The notes under the pieces: model-generated
Databases searched by the model: none
What the model was told of the DNA's origin: nothing
Seen by the model: only the letters and a program-made list of their open reading frames with translations
Shown: piece by piece, positions 17,754 through 27,100 of the stretch
Layout: every line of letters begins with the position of its first letter
Numbering within the stretch: the stretch's first letter is position 1
Assembly: GCA_022844565.1 (NCBI GenBank)
Contig: JALHLK010000021.1
Span: 1 to 64,000, forward strand
Length of the DNA stretch: 64,000 nucleotides
Reading direction: 5' to 3'
Source of the DNA: Saprospiraceae bacterium
GTDB taxonomy: Bacteria > Bacteroidota > Bacteroidia > Chitinophagales > Saprospiraceae
Position numbers and translations under genes: made by a program

Positions 17754-19760
17754 TCAAATAGTTTTGATTGGTAATATGATAATAAAAGTCGTCCAAGCCT
17801 CTTCCACACTCTCCACTTCCATCGTCCCTCCATGCCCCTTCGTCACAATATCATAGGCCAATGAAAGCCCCAAACCTGTGCCCTGCCCCGTAGGTTTTGT
17901 CGTAAAAAAGGGTTGGAAGATTTTGGCTTTTACGTCTTCGGTCATGCCTGTGCCGTTGTCTTTTACAGCTATTAGCACTTGGCTATTAGCTGTTAGCTGG
18001 GTACTTACGGTTACTTTGGGTTCATATCCTGTTTCTTCTTTTTTATTTCTTTCATTTACAGCCCAAAAAGCATTATTGATCAAATTCAGCAACACCCGCC
18101 CCATGTCTTGGGAAATGACTTCGACTTTCGGCAGGTTTTCATCAAAATCTGTCTGATAATCAGCATTAAAATCCTTGTCTTTTGCCCTCAAACCATGATA
18201 CGAAAGCCGTAAATATTCATCGGCCAATTTGTTGATGTCCGTCAAAGTACGTTCGCCTGTGCTTGTGCGCGAGTGTTCGAGCATACCTTTCACGATGTCG
18301 GAGGCGCGTTTGCCGTGTTGGTTGATTTTGGATTGATTTTGGGATAAATCACCTAGTATTTCATCAATGTATTTTTTGTCTTTTTTGGCAATTATAATTC
18401 CCCCATCTGGGGCTAGTTGGCTTTTATCAATTTCCTCTTTCAACTCTTTTGCCAAATCCACGCTGAGTTCAGAAAAATTATTTACGAAGTTAAGTGGATT
18501 TTGAATTTCGTGAGCAATACCTGCAGTGAGTTCCCCGAGTGAGGCGAGTTTTTCAGATTGGATGAGCTGGGCTTGGGTGGATTTTAATTGAGAAAGTGTA
18601 TTTTGTATTTTATCTTTTTGCTCTTGTAAAACGGCATTTGCTTTTCGTTTCTGACGATTGTTGCGATAAAGGATAATTCCAAAAATGGAAAGAATTCCCA
18701 ACCCTGCAAGCAAACCATAAATTCTAAAATTGTTTTTGAGTTGAGTTTTTTCCTTCTCAACTTCCTGCAAACGAATTTGATTTTTAAAACTTATAGATTG
18801 TACCTGTTTTGACTTCTCAATATTCAATAACCCGTCTTTCTCCCGAACAAAAAGCATCAAGTATTTATAAATGCTGTCCTTTTGTTGCGTTTTTTCATAT
18901 GACTTATATAAGTATTCCAGACCCCGCATCTTTATGTCTTTAAAGTCGATAGAAGAAGCTAATTCAACTGTCTTATAAGCATAATACTTTGCACTATCTT
19001 GCTGATTCATTTCATAATACATTTTTGCAAAATCAACGTACGACCAACATATGGCAAACTTTCTGTGATTAGATATTGAATAAGATAAAGACTCTTTGAG
19101 GTATGGTAAAGCCTTACTATATTGTTTAAGACCAATATAACATTGGGCTAATGTTGCAATGGGGTATATCTGACTGTTGGTATTATTTCTTGATTTTGCA
19201 TATTTTACCGATTGAAGAGCATATTCTAATCCATCTTCGGGCTTACCAGACTCTTTAAAAGATGAAGCAATTGTATTATAAAAATATAAAAGTGCCAGAG
19301 TGTCTTTGTATTCCAATGCTGTTGGTATTGAAGCTTTGGCATATCCTATAGCTTGTTCAAAGTCTTTTGAATAATGTAAAATATCACCAATATTCAACTT
19401 TGTGATCATCATACCATAGGAATCTTTTCTTTTTTCGAAATTTGACAATATTTTCAGAGCTTGCTCTAATCCATCAACATAGTCTCCTCTCAAAGCCTTT
19501 TCAAAATTTAAAGCAGATTGAACATGGTCTTGTCCAACTTGGTCATTCTTTTTATTAAAATAATCGTTAAGTTCGATTAGTTTAACTAATACATTGTTGT
19601 TATCTGTAGTTAAAAAATCGAAGTATGCGAATAGAATTTTACCTTTTTCAGCATCTGATTTGGCAGTATTGTATTCAATTCTAATACTATCAGGTAGAGG
19701 CTGACAAAGCACGCTGCCATAGACAACACTACAGAAAAAAATAAGTAAGTGACGTTTCAT
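17754..19760 (-). CDS. TPR sensor histidine kinase
   Basis: This 668-aa protein has a signal peptide (1-20), TPR-like repeats (about 25-320; YSKALPYLKESL), a TM (about 348-365), His417 and a HATPase. It is the uninserted sister of 13185-15305 in the kinase core (ISQDMGRV, NNAFWAVNE, DNGTGM). Its DHp loop has the variant repeat QLAPDGG (18400-18416). The end differs from that sister: DIVTKGHGGTMEVESVEEAW looks more like 19762-21891, so the core is a mosaic. It starts 1 nt after the upstream stop. Confidence 0.93.
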   Translation of the reverse strand: MKRHLLIFFCSVVYGSVLCQPLPDSIRIEYNTAKSDAEKGKILFAYFDFLTTDNNNVLVKLIELNDYFNKKNDQVGQDHVQSALNFEKALRGDYVDGLEQALKILSNFEKRKDSYGMMITKLNIGDILHYSKDFEQAIGYAKASIPTALEYKDTLALLYFYNTIASSFKESGKPEDGLEYALQSVKYAKSRNNTNSQIYPIATLAQCYIGLKQYSKALPYLKESLSYSISNHRKFAICWSYVDFAKMYYEMNQQDSAKYYAYKTVELASSIDFKDIKMRGLEYLYKSYEKTQQKDSIYKYLMLFVREKDGLLNIEKSKQVQSISFKNQIRLQEVEKEKTQLKNNFRIYGLLAGLGILSIFGIILYRNNRQKRKANAVLQEQKDKIQNTLSQLKSTQAQLIQSEKLASLGELTAGIAHEIQNPLNFVNNFSELSVDLAKELKEEIDKSQLAPDGGIIIAKKDKKYIDEILGDLSQNQSKINQHGKRASDIVKGMLEHSRTSTGERTLTDINKLADEYLRLSYHGLRAKDKDFNADYQTDFDENLPKVEVISQDMGRVLLNLINNAFWAVNERNKKEETGYEPKVTVSTQLTANSQVLIAVKDNGTGMTEDVKAKIFQPFFTTKPTGQGTGLGLSLAYDIVTKGHGGTMEVESVEEAWTTFIIILPIKTI

Positions 19761-19761
19761 A

Positions 19762-21891
19762 TCAGATATTGTTTATTGGTAATTGAATTATAAACTCCGA
19801 GCCGACCCCCTCAGTACTTTCTACTTCCAAGATTCCGCCATGCCCTTTCGTCACAATATCATAAGCGAGTGAAAGCCCCAATCCTGTACCTTGCCCCGTA
19901 GGTTTTGTGGTAAAGAAAGGTTGAAAGATTTTGTCTTTGATGGTCTCGGGGATGCCGGGGCCGTTGTCTATTATAGCTATTAGAACTTGGCTATTAGCTG
20001 TTAGCTGGGTGGTGATGGATACGGTTGGTATGTAGTTGTGTACTTGTCCTAGGCCGCCCTTGCCCCCGACCCCTGAAGGGGAGGCCGCTCGCTCAAGGTC
20101 TTTGCTATGTTCATTAACAGCGTAAAAGGCATTGTTGATTAAGTTTAACATCACTCTGCCGATGTCTTGTGGGATGATGTCTATTTTGGGAAGATTAGGA
20201 TCGAAATGGGTTTCCATTTTGGCGTCAAAATCCTTATTTTTGGCTTTAAGGCCTTGATAGGCTAGTCTGAGATAATCACCGCATAGAGCATTGATGTCCG
20301 TGGGCTCTTTTTGGCCTGTGCTGGTGCGTGAGTGTTCGAGCATGCCTTTGACAATGTCGGATGCGCGTTTGCCGTGGTGGTTGATTTTGGATAGATTTTG
20401 GGCAATATCGTTTAATAACTCATCTTCTAATCCTTTATCTCGCTCACTTTCCACTTTTAAACTTTCCACTTTCAACTCTGAAATCAGCTCATTACTCAAT
20501 TCACTAAAATTATTGACAAAGTTGAGTGGATTTTGTATTTCATGAGCGATGCCTGCGGTGAGCTCACCAAGGGAAGCCATTTTTTCGGATTGGATGAGTT
20601 GGGCTTGGGTGGATTTGAGTTCTGTTAAAGACTTTTCAACCTTTTCCTTTTGGGTATTTATTTCTTTGTTTTTTTCTTGTAAAAGGGCATTGGCTTTTTG
20701 TTTTTGGCGATTATTGCGATATATAAGGAACATGATAAATATGGCTATAAAGATGCCTGCTAAGAGCAAGTACATCTTTCTTTTGGTTTCAGCTTTTACT
20801 TGTTCCTTTTCTTCATTTTGAAGCTGGAGCTGTTTGTCTAAAGTTAAACGTTGAAATTCTGCTAAACTTACAAGTTTTAAAGCTATTAAACTATCTTTTA
20901 CCTCTAAAGCCAGTTGCAAATATTTGCTCGTACTATCGGAATTATTTCTCAATGAGTAGGCCATAGCTATGCTCTGGTAAACATTTCCAATATTTAAATC
21001 GCTTAAAGCAAAAGAAGTAACAGAGCCAAGTGATTTAACAACCGTCAGATTTTTTATAGCATAGAAAAGCGTTGAATCAGCATTATGCTCTGACAGGAAA
21101 TGATTAGTAAGACTTTCATAAGCACCTGCCACCACACTAAAGTTTGCCTCTGCTTTTGCTAGCTCTAATGACTTATGATAATAAGATAAGGCTTGTGTAG
21201 TAACGCCTTTTTGTAGATATATATCGCCCATTACGGACCAGATGAAAGCTAGATACTTGGAAACGCCACCATGAGTGGCGTAGATTTCACCCTCTTTTGC
21301 ATATACTAAAGCTGAATCTAGTTGGTTTAGCTTTAGGTAATTTGAGGCAAGCATCATATCTGCAACAGTAACACGAAAGTCATTCCCGATTTCTAATCCA
21401 ATTCTTCTTCCTTTTTGGAAAAAATTGACACTTTCGTTGTTTTTTGTTTGCATTTTCAAATGACCGTACATGTGGTTTAACATTGATAAAGTCATCTGAC
21501 GACTTTTACCAGGCGTATTAAAAGGGGTTATCTCCCAGGTATTAGCATCTTTGCTTACTGAAGCTATTTGTATGGCTTCTGTAAGATTAGTAAGTGCTTC
21601 AGTAAAGCGGCCAAGGAATATTTGCTGGTAAGCAATTTGTCCTTGGAGATAAGCTTCTTCAATCTTACGATTATATTTTTTTGCTAAAGCATAGCGAAGT
21701 TGAGCATAATGAAGTGCTGAATCCCGATTGGTTTCTTCGTAAAAAGTGTAGACAACTCTAGAAGCTGTAAATTTTATTGTATCATTTGCCGCTTGTTGAA
21801 AAGCTATTCTTAAACTGTCGGGCAAAGTTTGTTGGGCCTTTAGACCAAAGGAAACGCATACAAATAAAATCAGTATGACAAAGTGCTTCAT
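19762..21891 (-). CDS. TPR sensor histidine kinase
   Basis: This 709-aa protein has a signal peptide (1-19), TPR-like repeats (about 25-350; LNQLDSALVYAKEGE), a TM (about 373-391), a long coiled coil (KNKEINTQKEKVEKSL), His450 and a HATPase. The D box reads IIDNGPGIP instead of the usual VKDNG. The DHp loop is the [14 protein letters not shown] variant and the post-N-box loop has SPSGVGG. Its ATG overlaps the stop of the 52-aa mini-ORF upstream, suggesting coupled translation. Confidence 0.93.
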   Translation of the reverse strand: MKHFVILILFVCVSFGLKAQQTLPDSLRIAFQQAANDTIKFTASRVVYTFYEETNRDSALHYAQLRYALAKKYNRKIEEAYLQGQIAYQQIFLGRFTEALTNLTEAIQIASVSKDANTWEITPFNTPGKSRQMTLSMLNHMYGHLKMQTKNNESVNFFQKGRRIGLEIGNDFRVTVADMMLASNYLKLNQLDSALVYAKEGEIYATHGGVSKYLAFIWSVMGDIYLQKGVTTQALSYYHKSLELAKAEANFSVVAGAYESLTNHFLSEHNADSTLFYAIKNLTVVKSLGSVTSFALSDLNIGNVYQSIAMAYSLRNNSDSTSKYLQLALEVKDSLIALKLVSLAEFQRLTLDKQLQLQNEEKEQVKAETKRKMYLLLAGIFIAIFIMFLIYRNNRQKQKANALLQEKNKEINTQKEKVEKSLTELKSTQAQLIQSEKMASLGELTAGIAHEIQNPLNFVNNFSELSNELISELKVESLKVESERDKGLEDELLNDIAQNLSKINHHGKRASDIVKGMLEHSRTSTGQKEPTDINALCGDYLRLAYQGLKAKNKDFDAKMETHFDPNLPKIDIIPQDIGRVMLNLINNAFYAVNEHSKDLERAASPSGVGGKGGLGQVHNYIPTVSITTQLTANSQVLIAIIDNGPGIPETIKDKIFQPFFTTKPTGQGTGLGLSLAYDIVTKGHGGILEVESTEGVGSEFIIQLPINNI
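20441..20480. repeat. KVES repeat family in DHp hairpin loops
   Basis: A pyrimidine-rich direct repeat (ACTTTCCACTTTTAAACTTTCCACTTT) encodes [14 protein letters not shown] in the DHp loop. Similar copies lie near 7500, 39355, 42555, 47055 and 55525, in the same position as the PDGG family in other kinases. Confidence 0.7.
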
Positions 21892-22046
21892 CTTAAATAA
21901 AAATTAGGTATTTGAATAATAATTGTTGAGTGCACACCTTCTTTAGTCTTCACTTTCAATTCGCCACAATGTGCCTTTATGATATCATAATTCGTCTGAA
22001 TCACGGATTGACACGAATTTTCGGATTGCACGGATTTCTTTTTCAT
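21888..22046 (-). pseudogene. Coupled 52-aa mini-ORF made of repeat plus kinase C-terminal fragment
   Basis: The ATG (22046-22044) overlaps the stop of 22043-24157, and the TGA (21890-21888) overlaps the start of 19762-21891. The first about 19 residues (MKKKSVQSENSCQSVIQTN) come from a repeat of the form AATCCGTG...GTGATTCAG. The rest (NYDIIKAHCGELKVKTKEG then IIIQIP) matches the last about 33 residues of the array's HATPase domains. Kinase activity is impossible. It is either a relic of a deleted kinase or a linker that keeps ribosomes coupled. Homologous copies lie at 38563-38685 and 46235-46384. Confidence 0.75.
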
Positions 22047-24157
22047 GTTATTGGTGTTTTGATGGTAAATTCTGTTCCTTCGCCTTCTTTCGTCTCCACC
22101 TTCAATTCCCCTCCATGCGCATTCACAATATCATAAGATAGAGAAAGTCCTAATCCTGTTCCCTGCCCCGTAGGTTTGGTAGTAAAGAAAGGTTGAAAGA
22201 TTTTGTCTTTGATGTTGTCAGGGATGCCGAAGCCGTTGTCTTTTATAGCTATTAGCAGTTGGCTGTTAGCTGTTAGATGGGTGGTGATGGATACGGTCGG
22301 TACGTAGTTGTGCACTTGTCCTTGGCCGCCCTTACCCCTGACCCATGAAGGGGAGCCCGCCCGTTCAATGTCTTTATTCCTTTCATTTACGGCATAAAAA
22401 GCATTGTTGATGAGATTAAGTAATACTCTACCAATGTCTTGAGGGATGATTTCTACTTTCGGCAGGTTAGGGTCGAAATAGATTTCCATGGTGGCATTGA
22501 AGTCTTTATTTTTGGCTTTTTGGCCTTGATAGGCTAGCCTGAGGTAATCATTGCATAGGGCATTGATGTCGGTAAGCTCCTTTTGACCAGTGCTGGTGCG
22601 CGAGTGTTCGAGCATGCCTTTGACGATGTCGGAGGCTCGCTTGCCGTGTTGGTTGATTTTGGATTGGTTTTGGGCAAGGTCCGTTGCTAAATCAATGATT
22701 AGTTCTGTGTCAATATCAGGCTTTTCGACTTCCTCTTTTAACTCTTTTGCCAAATCCACACTCAATTCTGAGAAGTTATTGACAAAATTCAACGGATTTT
22801 GTATTTCGTGGGCTATGCCCGCCGTGAGCTCTCCGAGGCTGGCAAGTTTTTCGGATTGGATGAGTTGGGCTTGGGTGGATTTGAGTTCTGTTAAAGACTT
22901 TTCAACCTTTTCCTTTTGGATATTTATTTCATTGTTTTTTTCTTGTAAAAGGGCATTGGCTTTTTGTTTTTGTCGATTATTGCGATAAAGGATAAAACCA
23001 ATTATCGAAAGAATGGCGAGTCCAGTAAGCAATCCATAGGTTCTTATTTTTGCCTGAGTTTGGTTTCTCTCGTTTTCCAACTGTTCCAACCGCATCGCCT
23101 CAATAAGTGATAGCTTTTGAAAGTCAGCCAGATTTTTAATTCTGATTTCATTTAAACTGTCTAAAATAACAGAAGCAAGCTCGAGGTATTTGTATGCACT
23201 ATCTTGCCGATTGCTCAATTTGTAAGCTCGATAAAGGTCTTCGTAGGCAGTTCCCATATTACTACTTTGGTTTGCTATACCACCTGAGGACTCAATTGCT
23301 TTCAAATTCTGAACAGCATAGATTAACGCAGAATCTTTTTTATTTTCTCTTAAATAAAAATCAACAAGGGTATGATTTATATTGGCTACAATACTTTGGC
23401 TATTTTCAACTGTAGCTGAAAGTAGCCCTTCATGGTAACACTTTCTGGCCTGTACCCTATCTCCTTTTGCCAGATAAATATTACCAAGAGTACGCAAAGT
23501 ATTCCCCCTAAATTGTTGTCCCTCATAATTTTCTAAAATCAAATGAGCAGCTTTTGCAAAATACATTGCGGAGTCAAGTTTATTCTCGTTGAAATAAATG
23601 ATTCCTAAGTTCGTATTTCCTATTACCTGCCTGTCAGGAGAATTAATTTGTTCTGCAATGCTCAGTGCCTTCTTATGCGCAACTATTGCTTGTTCATTAT
23701 TCCCAGTACTAGTCATCAAACCACCTAAAATGGTGTGGGCAACAGAAGTAAGCCAAAGCCTTTGGTTACCAGAAAATGGATACTGCGTTACTCTCCATCC
23801 AAGTACTTCTTCATTTTTGGGGTCTTCTGTTATTTTAAGTGCTTGTAATAGGCTTTGGAATGATTTTGAATATTTTCCAGTAGAGTTATATTGATAACCA
23901 ATGCTAATTAAAGCACCTGCTTCGGCTAATTTTTGGTTGTTTTTTCTTGCCAATTCCAACCGCTTTTCAGCATAAAACAATGCGGAGTCTCTGTTTCCTT
24001 CAAAATAATAAAAATATAAGTCAATACAGGCATTATGCCGTGCAGAGTCGGTTGCTGCATTTCGCAAAATAGCCCGTAGGCTGTCTGGTTTACTTTGCTG
24101 TGCGTTTGCAATGAAGGGGAGTAAAAGCAGCAACGATGTTTTTAAAATTGATTTCAT
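22043..24157 (-). CDS. TPR sensor histidine kinase
   Basis: This 704-aa protein has a signal peptide (1-19), TPR-like repeats (about 25-350; KLDSAMYFAKAAH), a TM (about 373-391), His450 and a HATPase (D box DNGFGIP). The sensor half is a close paralogue of 54845-56947: both have NEEVLGW and the same TPR spacing. The DHp loop (EVEKPDIDTELIIDLATDL) instead matches the seven-TM kinase 52587-54833. So sensor and kinase halves have separate histories. The post-N-box repeat is degenerate here (SPSWVRGKGG). Confidence 0.93.
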   Translation of the reverse strand: MKSILKTSLLLLLPFIANAQQSKPDSLRAILRNAATDSARHNACIDLYFYYFEGNRDSALFYAEKRLELARKNNQKLAEAGALISIGYQYNSTGKYSKSFQSLLQALKITEDPKNEEVLGWRVTQYPFSGNQRLWLTSVAHTILGGLMTSTGNNEQAIVAHKKALSIAEQINSPDRQVIGNTNLGIIYFNENKLDSAMYFAKAAHLILENYEGQQFRGNTLRTLGNIYLAKGDRVQARKCYHEGLLSATVENSQSIVANINHTLVDFYLRENKKDSALIYAVQNLKAIESSGGIANQSSNMGTAYEDLYRAYKLSNRQDSAYKYLELASVILDSLNEIRIKNLADFQKLSLIEAMRLEQLENERNQTQAKIRTYGLLTGLAILSIIGFILYRNNRQKQKANALLQEKNNEINIQKEKVEKSLTELKSTQAQLIQSEKLASLGELTAGIAHEIQNPLNFVNNFSELSVDLAKELKEEVEKPDIDTELIIDLATDLAQNQSKINQHGKRASDIVKGMLEHSRTSTGQKELTDINALCNDYLRLAYQGQKAKNKDFNATMEIYFDPNLPKVEIIPQDIGRVLLNLINNAFYAVNERNKDIERAGSPSWVRGKGGQGQVHNYVPTVSITTHLTANSQLLIAIKDNGFGIPDNIKDKIFQPFFTTKPTGQGTGLGLSLSYDIVNAHGGELKVETKEGEGTEFTIKTPIT

Positions 24158-24165
24158 AATCCTTT

Positions 24166-27100
24166 TTATGCAGTTGGTAATTGGATAATAAATGTTGAAC
24201 CTTGGTTTTCATATGTTTCCACCTTTAGCTTTCCGTCATGCGCTTTAACAATATCATAACTCAAACTCAACCCTAAACCAGTTCCTTGACCAGTTGGCTT
24301 TGTGGTGAAGAAGGGTTGGAAGATCTTATCTTTAATAGCATCTGGGATACCTAGGCCATTATCTTTTACGGCTATTAGCAGTTGGTTGTTAGCCGTTAGT
24401 GAAGTGGTGATAATTACTTTTGGCTCATATTCACTTCCTGCCTTTTCACTCCCGCTGGGGCGGGAATTCGCTTTGCTTGTTTCAACTTTCAACTTTTCAC
24501 TTACTGCATAAAAGGCATTGTTTATGAGATTGAGCAAAACCCTGCCAATGTCCTGTGGTATGATATCTATCTTGGGCAAATTAGGGTCAAAATGGGTTTC
24601 CATTGTGGCATTAAAGTCTTTATTTTTTGCTTTAAGGCCTTGATAAGCTAGTCTAAGATATTCACTGCATAGGGCATTGATGTCCGTGGATTCTTTTTGT
24701 CCAGTGTTGGTGCGCGAGTGTTCGAGCATGCCTTTGACGATGTCGGATGCACGTTTGCCATGGTGATTGATTTTTTCGAGGTTTTGCTTTATATCAGAAG
24801 AAATTGCTTTAGCTTCTTCAATATCGCCTTTATCCAATTCTTCGGTCATTTCCACAATAAGTTCGTTGCTCACTTCACTGAAGTTATTGACAAAGTTTAA
24901 TGGATTTTGAATCTCGTGGGCTATGCCTGCGGTGAGTTCGCCGAGGCTTGCCATTTTCTCAGATTGGATAAGTTGGCTTTGGGTAGATTTTAGGGTCTGA
25001 ATAGACTTATTCAATTGCTCTGTTCGGTGATTTACCTTTATTTCAAGTACTTCTTTTTCATGACGCAATTTTCTTTCCCGCCAAAGACTGAATATTCTTA
25101 ATGCCAGCAAAAACAGCAAGGCGTAAATCAAATAAGCCCACCAAGTGCGGTACCAAGGAGGCAATACTTGAAAAGTGTAAGTTATAGGTTCGCACCAAAC
25201 CCCATTGGCACCCTGTGCCTTGAGTTTAAAGGTGTACGTTCCTTCATTGATATTACCGAAGCTGGCATTACTGCGGCTGGTAACCGGGCTCCAGTTTTTA
25301 TCATATCCTTCCAGCATGTATTGGTATTTGACCAGAAAAGGTCGGGAAGTCTCAATGGCTGCAAAGTCAAAGGAAATTTGATTGTGCTCATAAGGCAAGA
25401 CTAAATTTTGTGGCAGAGGATAAAATTTGGTGATACCATCAAATTGAATGCTGCCAAAGCGTTTTAGAATAGAATCATTTTCAGAACTTGACAGTGTTTT
25501 CCCATACGCAAAAAATTCCTGTAAGATGGCTGTCGAACTGTCTTCACTGTTTTTTCTCACACCCTTAGTTTGCAAATTGTACCAGCAAATATTTTCATCT
25601 TTCACCTTTATGGTTTGTATTACCAATGCCGGTGGCTCTGTATTCTTGTGCAAAGCCGCATAATCAAACCGTACCAAAGCTGTTTTTTCACTGCCTGTTC
25701 CCGCCCAGATTACCCCTTTGCTATCTAACAACATACAATTTTGCCCTGCATTCACATCCTTTACCGGATAGCCGGTATTGGAATTGTAAATTTCTATATC
25801 GGTTAATTTAGTGCCATCCTCAGAAAGGTTAAATAGTGTAATACCTAAGTTAGTACCCACTGCCATTTTACCATTAGGCAACTGAATAATATTGGTCACA
25901 AAATTATCAGGCAAGCCATCCGCTATTGTAAAACTCTTAAATAATATACCTTTACGGTTGTCCCTGACCTTATCTTTTCCTTCAAGCAAAAGATTCCCCA
26001 CCCACCCAACCATCACAGAAAGTCCTTCTTCAGTGCCGAACCAAAGGTTTCCAGATTTATCCTCGGTGATGCTCGGTACAGTATTATTTGCCAGTCCCTG
26101 AGCCGTCGTAAAACTGGTAAAAGTTTTCCCATCATATTTGGATACCCCGCCGCCATCAGTGCCGAACCAAAGGTTTCCGGATTTATCCTCGGTGATGCTC
26201 AAAACTTCATTATTTGCCAGACCCTGAGTTGTCGTAAAACTGGTAAAAGTTTTCCCATCATATTTGGATACCCCGCCGCCATAAGTGCCGAACCAAAGGT
26301 TTCCGGATTTATCCTCGATGATGCTCCAAAGATCATTATTTGCCAGTCCCTGAGCCGTCGTAAAACTGGTAAAGGTTTTCCCATCATATTTGGATACCCC
26401 GCTGCCAGAAGTGCCGAACCAAAGGTTTCCGGATTTATCCTCGGTAATGCTCACTACATCATTTTTTGCCAGTCCCTGAGCCGTCGTAAAACTGGTAAAG
26501 GTTTTCCCATCATATTTGGATACCCCGCCGCCATAAGTGCCGAACCAAAGGTTTCCGGATTTATCCTCGATGATGCTCAAAACAGTATTATTTGCCAGTC
26601 CCTGAGCTGTCGTAAAACTGGTAAAGGTTTTCCCATCATATTTGGATACCCCGCCGCCTAAAGTGCCGAACCAAAGGTTTCCGGATTTATCCTCGGTGAT
26701 GCTCCTAACCTTATTATTTGCCAGTCCCTGAGCCGTCGTAAAACTGGTAAAGGTTTTCCCATCATATTTGGATACCCCGCCGCCATCAGTGCCGAACCAA
26801 AGGTTTCCGGATTTATCCTCGGATATGCTCACTACATCATTATTTGCCAGTCCCTGAGCCGTCGTAAAACTGGTAAAGGTTTTCCCATCATATTTGGATA
26901 CCCCGCCGCCAAAAGTGCCGAACCAAAGGTTTCCGGATTTATCCTCGGTGATGCTCCAAACATAATTATTTGCCAGTCCCTGAGCCGTCGTAAAACTGGT
27001 AAAGGTTTTCCCATCATATTTGGATATCCCGCCGCCTAAAGTGCCAAACCAAAGGTTTCCGGATTTATCCTCGGTGATGCTCCTAACCTTATTATTTGCC

